Below are positions 44,659 through 53,974 of a stretch of 64,000 nt of DNA, piece after piece. The notes under the pieces are model-generated. The model was not told the origin of the DNA. It did not search any database and worked only from the letters and a program-made list of their open reading frames with translations. Location: the NCBI RefSeq assembly GCF_000014225.1, contig NC_008228.1, positions 2,046,001 to 2,110,000 of the forward strand, in the 5' to 3' direction. Source of the DNA: Paraglaciecola sp. T6c (lineage in GTDB: Bacteria > Pseudomonadota > Gammaproteobacteria > Enterobacterales > Alteromonadaceae). Position 1 is the stretch's first letter. Every line of letters starts with the position of its first letter. Both the position numbers and the translations under genes were made by a program.

Positions 44659-44681
44659 TTCAATACGTCGGACGTATTGAA
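44659..44681. promoter_or_regulatory. 23-base palindrome before the beta-CASP gene
   Basis: Two perfect 11-base arms, TTCAATACGTC and GACGTATTGAA, surround a single G. It lies 17-39 bases upstream of the minus-strand start codon, the position of a repressor operator or of a leader hairpin in the transcript. The binding factor is unknown. Confidence 0.7.
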
Positions 44682-44903
44682 AATGAAATGTAATTAAAAC
44701 GTCATTTCAATGTAGCGTATTTTAGGGGGCAGACTTTGTTTCACATCAAGTTTGCGCTGCTTAAGTGCGTGACTTACCTCGGTGTTCTATCGAATAATAC
44801 GCCATCAATATTTGTGGCCTTGCCACAGACGACAGACCAACGTCTTAATGCCGACACCGATACTCTGTGGCATAGTCGATGTGAGTATATCTAAGGAGTG
44901 ATT

Positions 44904-46739
44904 ATGAAAACCGCCTTACCTAATAGGCCTGACTGGCAAGCGTTACTTAAGTCTGGCAATCGTATTTTTATTGGCTCGAATGCTGCCGTTCCTAACGCAC
45001 TCATTGATGATTTAATCGCCAATAGCGGAGATTTAAAAGACATAGAGCTGGTGCAATTTAATGCATTGTCAGACAGTCGTTGGGTTGACCCGCATTTCAG
45101 TGATTTATTCAAAGTAAACGCCTTGTTTATTGGCGGCGAAAAAGTCCGTCAAGCGGTGGCTGAGGGGCGGGTCGATTACACGCCGTGTTTTTTATCTGAA
45201 GTCCCTTCACTGTTTGAGCAGGATATCTTGCCTTTAGATGCCGCCTTTATCATGGTCAGCCCGCCTGACAAATACGGTTATTGTTCGTTAGGTGTGGCCG
45301 TTGATGTGAATCTGGCGGCAGTTAAAAAAGCCAAGTACGTGATTGCTCAAATCAATACATCGATGCCACGTACCAGCGGCCATACGTTTATTCGAATTGA
45401 CGACATAGCGGCATGCATCGAAGTGGAGCAAGCGCTCCCAGAGCTGCCTATTTACGAACCAGATAAAATCACAGAGCGTATCGGCCAATACGTTGCCATG
45501 TTGGTTGACGATGGCGCCACGCTGCAACTAGGAGTGGGGAAAATACCCAATGCGGTGCTGTATTACTTGCAGAACCACAAAGACTTAGGCGTGCACAGTG
45601 AATTAATTACAGACGGTATTATCGATTTGATTGCTAAGGGCGTGATCAACAACCGTAAAAAAACCTTTCACCCCGGTAAAACAGTGGCGAGTTTTTGTTT
45701 AGGCAGCAAAAAGCTATATGACTTTGTTGATAACAATCCCCACGTGGAGTTCTACCCCAGTGATTATCTGAACTCGCCGGCGAATATTGCGCGTAATCAT
45801 AAAATGGTGGCGATAAATAGCGCACTGGAAGTGGACTTAACGGGCCAAGTGGTTGCCGATTCCATTGGTTATCAGTTTTATAGTGGCATTGGCGGGCAGG
45901 TGGATTTTATTCGTGGTGCTGCTATGTCGCCTGGAGGTAAACCGATTATTGCCATGCCCTCTACTGCAAAGGGAGGCACCATTTCGCGTATAGTGCCTTT
46001 TATCACAGAGGGAAGTGGGGTGGTGACGAGCCGCGGCCATGTGCATTATGTAGTCACCGAATTTGGTGTCGCATCTCTTAAGGGGCGAAGTATTCGAGAG
46101 CGAGCGCTGGAGCTAATTCGTGTAGCGCACCCTAAATTTCGTGAACAACTGTTGGCCAAAGTGCGTGAGCATTATTGGGTGCCGAACTATCAAAAGAATT
46201 ATCCTCGAGATGTGCCTGAACTCGGTCCATTAGGGTTTAAGACGATGAAGATTGATAATCAATCGTTTGACCTACGGCCACTCAACCCAGCAGACGAACG
46301 TCGTCTGCAAGAGTTCTTCTATTCCCATACCAAAGAAACCCTGTTTTACCGTTATAACCATTACCCCACACAAATGACCCGTGAAAAGTCGTGTAATTTG
46401 GTCAGTGTTGATCAGAGTCACGACTTAGCCTTGTGCATTGTTAGGCAGCAAGGTTCGGCGTCAGAAATTCAGGCCGTGGGGCGTTACTACTTGTGTGCCG
46501 ACAATAAAAGCTGTGAAGCGGCATTTGTCACCCGAGAATCGTTTCACGGAAAGGGCATGGCTAAACAACTATTGGCAGAAATGATCGTTATTGCAAAGCA
46601 AAGGGGGTTAACAAGAATGTTAGCGGTGGTCAGGGCGGATAACCGCAATATGATTAGAGTTTTTGAAAGTGCGCATTTCGAGCGCCAACCTTCACAAGAG
46701 ATGGGCGAAGTTAATCTAACCTTGAATTTGGACAAGTAA
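44904..46739 (+). CDS. Acetyl-CoA hydrolase/transferase fused to a GNAT acetyltransferase
   Basis: A 611-residue fusion. The first ~430 residues form a family I CoA transferase/acetyl-CoA hydrolase domain: AFIMVSPPDKYGYCSLGVA, ATLQLGVGKIPNAVLYYL, HSELITDGIIDLI and the GSGVVTSRGHVHYVVTEFGVA segment. Residues about 455-611 form a GNAT domain, with GRYYLCADNKSCEAAFVTRESFHGKGMAKQLLAEMIVIA (acetyl-CoA binding loop near HGKGMA). One domain may thus supply or consume the acyl-CoA used by the other. The ATG 44904 is six bases after AGGAG. The HDAC-like gene begins three bases downstream, suggesting an acylation/deacylation pair. Confidence 0.88.
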   Translation: MKTALPNRPDWQALLKSGNRIFIGSNAAVPNALIDDLIANSGDLKDIELVQFNALSDSRWVDPHFSDLFKVNALFIGGEKVRQAVAEGRVDYTPCFLSEVPSLFEQDILPLDAAFIMVSPPDKYGYCSLGVAVDVNLAAVKKAKYVIAQINTSMPRTSGHTFIRIDDIAACIEVEQALPELPIYEPDKITERIGQYVAMLVDDGATLQLGVGKIPNAVLYYLQNHKDLGVHSELITDGIIDLIAKGVINNRKKTFHPGKTVASFCLGSKKLYDFVDNNPHVEFYPSDYLNSPANIARNHKMVAINSALEVDLTGQVVADSIGYQFYSGIGGQVDFIRGAAMSPGGKPIIAMPSTAKGGTISRIVPFITEGSGVVTSRGHVHYVVTEFGVASLKGRSIRERALELIRVAHPKFREQLLAKVREHYWVPNYQKNYPRDVPELGPLGFKTMKIDNQSFDLRPLNPADERRLQEFFYSHTKETLFYRYNHYPTQMTREKSCNLVSVDQSHDLALCIVRQQGSASEIQAVGRYYLCADNKSCEAAFVTRESFHGKGMAKQLLAEMIVIAKQRGLTRMLAVVRADNRNMIRVFESAHFERQPSQEMGEVNLTLNLDK

Positions 46740-46741
46740 TA

Positions 46742-47659
46742 ATGAGTTTTGTTTTTATAAGCCACCCGGGTTGCGGTTTGCATGAGGCAGGCACAGATCA
46801 CCCAGATAGCCCAGACCGATTACATGCGATTAACGATCAGCTTATTGCGTCAAGGCTCGATTTTATTATTGATAAACAACAGGCAATTCAGGCCACAAAA
46901 GAGCAGTTGTACTTAGCACACGACAAAGCCTATGTGGATCATGTCTTCGCCAGTGCCCCCAAAGAAGGCGTTATAGAGTTAGCACCCGACACCCAATTAG
47001 GGCAGCACAGTTTACACGCGGCGTTATATGCAGCTGGGGCGAATGTGATGGCCGTGGACTTAGTGATGCAAGACAAGGCCGAACAGGCGTTTTGCGCAGT
47101 GCGCCCGCCGGGTCACCACGCCGAGCATGCCAAAGCCATGGGCTTCTGCTTTTTTAATAATATTGCGGTAGCTGCGGCTTACGCTATGGCGCAATATGGT
47201 TTAGAGCGTGTTGCCATTATTGATTTTGACGTACACCACGGTAACGGTACTGAAGACATTTTTTTCAACGATAAACGCGTGCTGTTTTGCTCATCATTTG
47301 AGTCGCCTTTTTTCCCTTACAACATGGGGCCAGGGAACGAGCATATTTTAAACCTGCCTTTGCCCGCGGGGACTTATGGTGATGAATTTATGCAAGCCAT
47401 TAGCGAGCAGTGGTTGCCTAAAATAGATGCCTTTGCTCCGCAACTTATCTTAATCTCTGCCGGTTTTGACAGCCACTATGAAGATGATATGGGGCACTTT
47501 AATTTGGTCGAAACGGACTTTTACTGGTTAACCGCAGAGCTTAAAAAACTGGCCGTTAAGCATTGCAATGCCAAGATGGTGTCTACTTTGGAGGGGGGCT
47601 ATGTGTTGAATGCTCTGGGGCGCAGCGTAGCGGCGCATATAAAAGGGATGATGGATTGA
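46742..47659 (+). CDS. Histone-deacetylase-family deacylase
   Basis: A 305-residue zinc hydrolase of the HDAC/acetylpolyamine amidohydrolase superfamily. Zinc and catalytic residues are seen in VRPPGHHAEHAKAMGFCFFNN (double histidine), IDFDVHHGNGTEDIFF and LISAGFDSHYEDDMG. Bacterial homologues deacetylate polyamines, acetoin-related compounds or proteins; the substrate here is unknown. The start lies three bases after the GNAT-fusion stop, so the two are surely one operon. Confidence 0.93.
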   Translation: MSFVFISHPGCGLHEAGTDHPDSPDRLHAINDQLIASRLDFIIDKQQAIQATKEQLYLAHDKAYVDHVFASAPKEGVIELAPDTQLGQHSLHAALYAAGANVMAVDLVMQDKAEQAFCAVRPPGHHAEHAKAMGFCFFNNIAVAAAYAMAQYGLERVAIIDFDVHHGNGTEDIFFNDKRVLFCSSFESPFFPYNMGPGNEHILNLPLPAGTYGDEFMQAISEQWLPKIDAFAPQLILISAGFDSHYEDDMGHFNLVETDFYWLTAELKKLAVKHCNAKMVSTLEGGYVLNALGRSVAAHIKGMMD

Positions 47660-47786
47660 CTCAACGCTAGATTAAGACAGAGCCACCAGGCAGGGCGTTT
47701 ATATGCGCATCACATTACCTAAATATTGTGTTTTGGGAGTAATCTCTCTTGACGCCGAGTGTCTGTTTAATCTGTGTTGATGCGGG

Positions 47787-49769
47787 TTATTTTTGCGCAA
47801 AAATGTGATTCAGCTCGCTGAAATTCACGGGTTTAGTGAAGTGATAATCAAACCCTGCTTCCTTGGCTTTACGTACATCCTCGGCTTGACCGTATCCTGT
47901 AAGAGCAACCAACAGAGGCTTCAACTTTTTGACAAGGATTTGCTGGGCAACTTCATAGCCATTCATATCGGGTAAACCTATATCGAGTAAGACAACATCA
48001 GGTTCTATTTTTTCAATATCACTGAGTGCATCATGAGCGGTGTAAACGGCAGTCACTTTGTGCCCTTGCATCGCTAATAACTCTGATAGAGTATCCGCAG
48101 AATCTTTGTTGTCATCGACTATCAAAATTCGTTTCTCTGCTTTTAGGGCAAATGCGGCCTCGGCAGCCATTTTTTGAGGGGCGGTTATTCTAGGCAAGGT
48201 AATGGTAAAGCATGAACCATGACCCAGACCTTGGCTACTCACCGAGATGGACCCGCCATGCATTTGCACTAAACGCTGAACGATATTTAGACCAATACCC
48301 AAGCCACCTTGGGAGCGATCTAACGTTTGCTGTACTTGGGCAAAAAGTTCAAACACCTTACCCTGCATCGAAGGGCAAATTCCGTAGCCATTGTCACTAA
48401 TAATCACCTGCACAGTTTCAATGTCTGCCACACACTCAAGTGTAATGTGGCCACCCTCAGGAGTGTATTTAATGGCGTTGTTCAACACGTTGCTTAAAGA
48501 TTGAACCAAGCGAGTGCTGTCGCCGTTAACATATAAATCTTGCGGGGTATCGACTACCTCAAGAGTATGTTGTTTGGTATCCAGCGCACTTTGCTGAGAT
48601 TCTATGGTTAAATCGACGATATCAGAGAAGTTGGTAGGTTCAAGCTGCAAATTGATTAGGTTTTGACTGATACGAGACACATCCAGTAAGTCATCCATGA
48701 GGTGAGTCATGTGACGTACTTGGCGGGCCAGAATATCACCGATGTTTTTTAGCTTTGGATCGCGTTGCTCCATGTTGAGCAATATTTCGCTCACATTGCG
48801 AATAGGGGCTAATGGATTACGTAACTCGTGGGCTAGCATGGCGAGAAATTCGTCTTTAAGCTTGTCTTGTTCCTGCAGTGAACGATTCGCCATAACGCGC
48901 TCGGTGACATTATTGCCCTCTACTAATATTCCGCTGACGTGACCGCTCGCGTTCATTATTGGCTGATAAATAAAGTCGATATAGATAGGGGCACCATTGC
49001 CCACAACGAGGGGCATTTCAATACCGTGGTGGCTTTCACCGCTTTCAAAGACCTTGTCTAGTAGGGCGATAAACCCTTGAGCGTCGACCTCAGGAACAAC
49101 GTCAATTACCTTTTCGCCTAGAAAATCTTGTTTGCCTAGTAGTTTGAAGTAGTTGAGATTGGCGTATTCAAAGCGGTGTTCAGGCCCTTGCACTATGCAC
49201 ATAAAACTGGGAGCTTGGTCGAACAATGAGCGCCAACGAGCTTCGGCCGTTTTCATGGCGTGCTCTGCTAACACCTGCTCGGTTGTCTCGTTACACACGA
49301 CTAAAACACCACCGATGCCGTTTGCCGAATTTGGATCGTCAATTGGGCTGTAACTATAGGTCCAATACATTTCTTCACGCACACCATTACGTGTAATGAA
49401 CAAACGTTGGTTCTCGTGCCAAGTGTGGCCTTTTCCAGTTAAAACCTGCTCCATTTGCGGGGCGATTTCAGGCCAAATTTCGGCCCAACAGTCTCGGCCT
49501 TGTTGGCCTAACGCACTGGGATGGCGTTCTGGGCCTAGCGTACTGGCGTAAGCGTCATTGTAAAATTGAATAAGATGTTCACCCCACCAAATAAACATGG
49601 GATGGCCACTGGATAACAGCAGTCTTACGCTGGTTTTTAAAGATTGCGGCCAATCTTCGGGCTGTCCAATCGGGGAGGACTGCCAATCGTATGCGCGTAT
49701 TCTAGCGCCCATTTCCCCGCCGCCGGCGATAAAATTTAAAGCGGATTTGGATTGAGGCGTATAAGTCAT
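47787..49769 (-). CDS. Hybrid sensor histidine kinase (PAS-PAS-HisKA-HATPase-REC)
   Basis: A 660-residue cytosolic hybrid kinase without membrane segments. Two PAS-type sensor domains span about residues 45-165 (ending EEMYWTYSYSPI) and 185-300. The phospho-acceptor helix has FLAMLAHELRNPLAPIRNVS near residue 312, and the ATPase domain has NVLNNAIKYTPEGGHITLE and GLGIGLNIVQRLVQMHGG. A receiver domain at 545-660 has phosphoacceptor Asp in DVVLLDIGLPDMNGYEVA. No response regulator is next to it. The N-terminal opening (LNFIAGGGEMGARIRAYDW) is common in a soluble, light/redox or stress-type group; the signal is not known. Confidence 0.93.
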   Translation of the reverse strand: MTYTPQSKSALNFIAGGGEMGARIRAYDWQSSPIGQPEDWPQSLKTSVRLLLSSGHPMFIWWGEHLIQFYNDAYASTLGPERHPSALGQQGRDCWAEIWPEIAPQMEQVLTGKGHTWHENQRLFITRNGVREEMYWTYSYSPIDDPNSANGIGGVLVVCNETTEQVLAEHAMKTAEARWRSLFDQAPSFMCIVQGPEHRFEYANLNYFKLLGKQDFLGEKVIDVVPEVDAQGFIALLDKVFESGESHHGIEMPLVVGNGAPIYIDFIYQPIMNASGHVSGILVEGNNVTERVMANRSLQEQDKLKDEFLAMLAHELRNPLAPIRNVSEILLNMEQRDPKLKNIGDILARQVRHMTHLMDDLLDVSRISQNLINLQLEPTNFSDIVDLTIESQQSALDTKQHTLEVVDTPQDLYVNGDSTRLVQSLSNVLNNAIKYTPEGGHITLECVADIETVQVIISDNGYGICPSMQGKVFELFAQVQQTLDRSQGGLGIGLNIVQRLVQMHGGSISVSSQGLGHGSCFTITLPRITAPQKMAAEAAFALKAEKRILIVDDNKDSADTLSELLAMQGHKVTAVYTAHDALSDIEKIEPDVVLLDIGLPDMNGYEVAQQILVKKLKPLLVALTGYGQAEDVRKAKEAGFDYHFTKPVNFSELNHIFAQK

Positions 49770-50160
49770 TTACGTTATTTCCTGCTTACAGTTATTGACG
49801 TTGTTATCCCCTTTCAACGCTTAACATACATTGTATTCATTACGTAATACACTCAAATGCTACCCACTCAACAGAGGTTTTTAATTTTGTGTAATAGCAT
49901 ATTATATAACTACCAAAAATAACCACTAAAATGTCGCTACAAACGAATAATCAACACGCTTTGGTTCGATGTCTCACGCTGTCTTAAGGATGTTTTGGGT
50001 AATGAGTGAGCTCGGTTCGTGCTTTTAAGCGAATGATTTATTTGTAAGATAGTTAGCAACTTCACGTTCTTATCTAGAAGAAGGTTATAAACATCAACCT
50101 AAGGCTTGGTCGTCAATGCTATTGTCACTACATACATTACAAATTAAAGAGGTCAAGTAC
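49770..50160. other. Divergent intergenic region before the DUF6789 gene
   Basis: About 390 AT-rich bases between a kinase gene and a divergent membrane protein gene. I see no gene, RNA or strong palindrome. Promoters of both must lie here. Confidence 0.4.
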
Positions 50161-50619
50161 ATGTCGTTTAATATATCAGTCTTTGTTAAAGGGATTATTG
50201 CAGGTTTCGTCGGTACATTGGTGCTAACGGGATTGATGATGGTGAAAAAGAACATGGGCGTGATGCCAGAGTTAGATCCGATTCATATGATGTCAACCAT
50301 GGCAGCTGAGAAAATGGGTACACAGATTAGTCTTACTACTGGGTGGATAATGCATTTTGTGCTTGGCTCGGTTGCTTGGGGCGGGGCATTTGCTGTTTTT
50401 AACGGTATCCTTCCCGGAGGCTCTCAAGTAGCTAAAGGAATGACATTTGGTATCTTGGCATGGTTATTAATGATGATAGGTCCTATGCCTATGAGTGGTG
50501 CAGGTCTATTCGGGTTGAGCATGGGTATAATGGCGCCTGTCATGACCCTTATTTTGCACCTTGTGTTTGGCGCGGCAATGGGATTTACATTCGCTAAATT
50601 ACTCGGAACCTCTGATTAA
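50161..50619 (+). CDS. DUF6789-like membrane protein
   Basis: A 152-residue protein with about four hydrophobic helices (residues 10-28, 58-78, 94-112, 122-145), many methionines and glycines (MMIGPMPMSGAGLFGLSMGIM). It resembles the DUF6789 family of uncharacterised membrane proteins. The ATG 50161 follows AGAGG by eight bases; an upstream in-frame start at 50116 is less likely. Confidence 0.7.
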   Translation: MSFNISVFVKGIIAGFVGTLVLTGLMMVKKNMGVMPELDPIHMMSTMAAEKMGTQISLTTGWIMHFVLGSVAWGGAFAVFNGILPGGSQVAKGMTFGILAWLLMMIGPMPMSGAGLFGLSMGIMAPVMTLILHLVFGAAMGFTFAKLLGTSD

Positions 50620-50689
50620 TCTTACTGTAGGAAAAAGTAAACTGGCTTAATCGAAGAGGGAGAATCGGTTCAGTTCATTAACTAATATA

Positions 50690-50719
50690 AAAAGCCAGAG
50701 GGAGAGGCCCTTCTGGCTA
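50690..50719. terminator. Terminator between DUF6789 gene and the small leftward gene
   Basis: AGCCAGA-GGG pairs with CCC-TTCTGGCT (one bulge). Read leftward it is followed by TTTTTA, so it most clearly terminates the small minus-strand gene. Confidence 0.65.
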
Positions 50720-50734
50720 GTATGCGCAGTGCGC

Positions 50735-50851
50735 CTATTTTGCTTTCTTAAGTTGTTTTTTTAACTTCTTCACTTTGCTTTCTTGCTTAGCAATTTTAGC
50801 TTTGCGGTTTTTAATTTCTTTCTTAAGCGCTTTGGTATTTGATTTAGCCAT
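50735..50851 (-). CDS. Small basic coiled-coil protein
   Basis: A 38-residue open frame, MAKSNTKALKKEIKNRKAKI-AKQESKVKKLKKQLKKAK, with AAGGA about 8-10 bases before the ATG and a terminator hairpin after the stop. The heptad spacing of Ile, Ile, Val and Leu plus 16 Lys suggests one long amphipathic, strongly positive helix, possibly binding nucleic acid or forming a dimer. The family is not recognised by me, but both expression signals suggest a real gene. Confidence 0.65.
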   Translation of the reverse strand: MAKSNTKALKKEIKNRKAKIAKQESKVKKLKKQLKKAK

Positions 50852-50909
50852 TAGAGTATTCCTTTTTTATATACGAGAAAGGTGTCATGTAAGCAGTCGC
50901 TTCTTGATT

Positions 50910-51086
50910 TTATGTGTCGATCGAAGGGCGATTCTGCTCATTGATGAACTGACGGATAAATCTACGCACTTCACGGGCCGCACTGGTATCAAGCTCTTCA
51001 CATAAGTTTACAAACTCAGCGCGCTCTTGGTCATTAATGCGGACAATTAACTGACTATTTTTCTTCTTCGCCTTTTTAACGCTCAA
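50910..51086 (-). CDS. Ribbon-helix-helix-like small regulator (start uncertain)
   Basis: The minus strand encodes KKKNSQLIVRINDQERAEFV-NLCEELDTSAAREVRRFIRQ-FINEQN, which has the beta strand-helix-helix pattern of ribbon-helix-helix DNA binders (SQLIVRIND strand, then two helices). There is no ATG in the frame; the TTG at 51086 (58 residues) is my choice, and CTG at 51116 is a further possibility. A perfect 16-base palindrome upstream looks like its own operator. The role is unknown. Confidence 0.55.
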   Translation of the reverse strand: MSVKKAKKKNSQLIVRINDQERAEFVNLCEELDTSAAREVRRFIRQFINEQNRPSIDT

Positions 51087-51131
51087 AGGGTTGTCATCCG
51101 AATCGTGATTTATCAGCTTTTAATGTATAGC

Positions 51132-51147
51132 AAATGTATATACATTT
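51132..51147. promoter_or_regulatory. 16-base palindrome, likely operator of the RHH gene
   Basis: AAATGTATATACATTT is a perfect palindrome 45-60 bases upstream of the RHH-like start and about 185 bases before the divergent dehydrogenase. Small RHH proteins usually repress themselves by such sites. Confidence 0.55.
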
Positions 51148-51331
51148 ATAGTTTTTTTTGGAAGTAAATTTACCTACTGTTTTTACCTACTACTAATGCC
51201 AGAGGACTCATGCTGCACTTACAATAATTTTTTGAAAATGTTTCGTGCAAGACGTCCTTTTTATCCAATGAAAGTGATTTACAATGCCATGCAACTATAG
51301 CCAATAACTGAGTGAATGATTGGAGAGTGTG

Positions 51332-52333
51332 ATGAAAGCCATCGGTTATAAAAAACCAAGTGAAATCGCGACTGCTGAGTCGTTGCAAGAATATACCCTC
51401 GACATGCCCGTCCCATCAGCGAGAGACTTGTTAATTGAAGTCAAAGCCGTGTCCGTTAACCCAGTGGATACAAAATTGCGCGGCAGAATTAACCCATCGC
51501 CAGATGCAAAAGTATTGGGTTATGACGGTGTCGGTATTGTAAAAGCCGTGGGTGAGAACGTGACACTCTTTAATGTGGGCGACCGGGTTTTTTATGCAGG
51601 TGATATGTCACGTCAAGGCAGTAACGCTGAATTTCAACTTGTTGACGAACGTATTGTTGGCTTAGCACCCACCTCAATCTCCGATGCACAAGCTGCGGCC
51701 TTGCCGCTGACTGCGATAACTGCATGGGAATTGCTATTTGATCGTTTGCAACTCAACCGAGACAGCAAGCAAAGCTTGTTGATCATTGGCGCAGCAGGCG
51801 GTGTGGGATCGATCATGCTGCAGTTGGCGAAACAGCTGACGAGTGTGACCATCATTGCCACCGCATCTCGTGAAAATAGCGCAAATTGGGTACGTAAATT
51901 AGGTGCCGACCATGTGATAAATCACCATCAACCGTTGGCGGAACAGCTCACAGCGCTGGGTTTTGACTCTGTCGATAACATTGTTAGTTTGACCAATACC
52001 GACCAGCATTTTGAACAAATAGTCCAGTGCATTACCCCGCAAGGTAAATTTGCTTTGATAGATGACCCCGCGTCATTAAATGTGGTGGCATTAAAACGTA
52101 AAAGCGTATCACTGCATTGGGAGTTCATGTTTACTCGCTCGTTATTCGAAACAACCGATATGCAAACCCAGCACGACATACTAAATCAAATTGCTCTGTT
52201 GGTTGATAACGGTACTTTGATGACCACATTGGGTAGGGAGTTAGGCAAAATCAACGTTGAAAATTTAGTGAAAGCGCATCAATTGCTCGAGTCTCAAACG
52301 ATGGTAGGTAAACTGGTGTTAGCGGGCTTCTAG
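51332..52333 (+). CDS. Zinc-type alcohol dehydrogenase / quinone oxidoreductase family
   Basis: A 333-residue medium-chain reductase. The GroES-like N-terminal domain has VKAVSVNPVDTKLRG and LGYDGVGIVKAVGENVTLFNVGDRVFYAGD. The NADPH-binding Rossmann fold has LLIIGAAGGVGSIMLQLAKQL. The catalytic zinc cysteines of true alcohol dehydrogenases are absent, so it fits the zinc-free ZADH/quinone oxidoreductase branch (similar to AdhP/QOR-like YdhR-type entries). The ATG 51332 follows GGAG; an earlier TTG in frame is ignored. Probable function is NADPH-dependent reduction of an enone or quinone. Confidence 0.88.
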   Translation: MKAIGYKKPSEIATAESLQEYTLDMPVPSARDLLIEVKAVSVNPVDTKLRGRINPSPDAKVLGYDGVGIVKAVGENVTLFNVGDRVFYAGDMSRQGSNAEFQLVDERIVGLAPTSISDAQAAALPLTAITAWELLFDRLQLNRDSKQSLLIIGAAGGVGSIMLQLAKQLTSVTIIATASRENSANWVRKLGADHVINHHQPLAEQLTALGFDSVDNIVSLTNTDQHFEQIVQCITPQGKFALIDDPASLNVVALKRKSVSLHWEFMFTRSLFETTDMQTQHDILNQIALLVDNGTLMTTLGRELGKINVENLVKAHQLLESQTMVGKLVLAGF

Positions 52334-52563
52334 AGCGACTGCCGGTTTTAGCTTTGCGACCTGCAAGGTTTTGATTCACCTCAAGTAACGCTTTTATTAA
52401 TAACATCATTAATAACATCCAATGAAATTCGTTTAGCCTTAATAAGGTCTGGTACGCCATGTGCAAAAACGCCATGAGTAAAAGTAAGCTACGCAAATCA
52501 ATACATACACGCTAACGCACTCATTTAAATACACTAATTTGAACACACTCATTGAGAACTTAT

Positions 52564-53724
52564 ATGACATTAACGGTTAGTTCATTCCGCGAATTCCGCT
52601 CCACTATCACAGCGCTTACCTTGCTAAGCGTGGCTGCACTGAATTCACACGTTGCCTTGGCACAAAGCCGAGCACCCACAGAGTCCCATGCCCAACAAGA
52701 AATCAGCCACGAGTTGGAAACCTATGCATCGCTTGATGAAACGACTCCTCCTGGGAATATTGCCATTGGTCCAGATGGACGTAAATTCTTAAGTGTGCAC
52801 GGTTTTTATGGTCAGCCGGTGAAGATTGTCGAACTGTTTAATGATGGTTCGGTGAAACCTTACCCAAGCGAAGCGTGGGCATCTAAACCGGATGAGAACC
52901 AAATCGGTTTGTACGATGTGCTGGGTTTGAATGTGGATCAAAACGGCGTGTTGTGGATGCTAGATACATCATCAGATGACCACGCAGGTCGTTTAGTGGG
53001 CTGGAATACACGCTCAGAAACCCTTGAAAAAATTATTTATATTGCCAAGCCCATGATCACGCCGGGCTCTTTTTTGAATGATTTGGCGATAGACAACAAA
53101 CACGGCAAAATATACCTTGCAGATACCGCGTCAGATAACCGCGCCGCCATGGTGATAGTCGATATCAAAACGGGGCAAGCCAGACGTGTTCTAGAAGGCA
53201 GTGAGTTTACTCAAGCCGAAGATGTGGACATGATAATAGAAGGCAGAGTGATTACCTTAGGTGGCCAGCCTGCAAGACTAGGCGTCAACCCGATCACTAT
53301 TGATGTTGATTCTAATTGGCTGTATTTCGGTGCCATGTCAGGTACGTCTATCTATCGCGTGAAAACCGATGACTTAGTGGATTTAAGTCTTGATATGGAT
53401 GCACTTGAAGACAAAATACAGCGTTACGGTGATAAATCATTGTCTGACGGTATTACCATTGATGGTGGTGGTAATGTGTATGTCACCTCTGTGACCCAAG
53501 GTGCCATTGAAGTAACGGATAGCGCAGGTAACAGCCGCACCTTGTATAAAGATCAGCGCATCGTGTGGCCCGATGGCTTTGCTTATGGACCGGATGATTA
53601 TATCTACTTTACAGTTAATGAATTGCATCGCTCTGCTGTGCTAAACGGTGGTGAAAATGCCAGTAAAGGAGAGTTCAAGATCATGCGCTTTCCTGCATTA
53701 GTGAAAGGAAAAACAGGTCGCTAG
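52564..53724 (+). CDS. Secreted major-royal-jelly/L-dopachrome-tautomerase-related protein
   Basis: A 386-residue protein with a signal peptide (residues 1-35, ALNSHVALAQ) and a six-bladed propeller pattern like MRJP/SMP-30: PPGNIAIGPDGRKFLSVH, GVLWMLDTSSDD, SFLNDLAIDNKHGKIYLAD, LSDGITIDGGGNVYVTSVTQ and WPDGFAYGPDDYIYFTVNEL. Bacterial members are secreted and poorly characterised; lactonase or binding roles are possible. The ATG 52564 is preferred over TTG 52552. A terminator follows. Confidence 0.85.
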   Translation: MTLTVSSFREFRSTITALTLLSVAALNSHVALAQSRAPTESHAQQEISHELETYASLDETTPPGNIAIGPDGRKFLSVHGFYGQPVKIVELFNDGSVKPYPSEAWASKPDENQIGLYDVLGLNVDQNGVLWMLDTSSDDHAGRLVGWNTRSETLEKIIYIAKPMITPGSFLNDLAIDNKHGKIYLADTASDNRAAMVIVDIKTGQARRVLEGSEFTQAEDVDMIIEGRVITLGGQPARLGVNPITIDVDSNWLYFGAMSGTSIYRVKTDDLVDLSLDMDALEDKIQRYGDKSLSDGITIDGGGNVYVTSVTQGAIEVTDSAGNSRTLYKDQRIVWPDGFAYGPDDYIYFTVNELHRSAVLNGGENASKGEFKIMRFPALVKGKTGR

Positions 53725-53765
53725 GATTATTATTTTATTTGAATGTTAGCCAGTGCGGAACAAAT

Positions 53766-53807
53766 AGCGCCATGCTCACTCTGACAGTGTGAACATGGCG
53801 CTTTTTT
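53766..53807 (+). terminator. Terminator of the royal-jelly-family gene
   Basis: AGCGCCATG pairs with CATGGCGCT (9 bp) around an inner CAC/GTG stem, followed by six Ts. Confidence 0.88.
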
Positions 53808-53974
53808 ATTGCTCGCGCCTTTTATTTATGTGGTAAATACACCTAAGCGATTTATCTGTGTGGCGCCGGAATCTAGGTGTATCGCATATCGCATATCAAA
53901 TTGGGCTAGTCACTTACCGATTACCGCAATGCCCAGAACGACAGCATGATTACGACAGCACGATAAGGAGAAAA

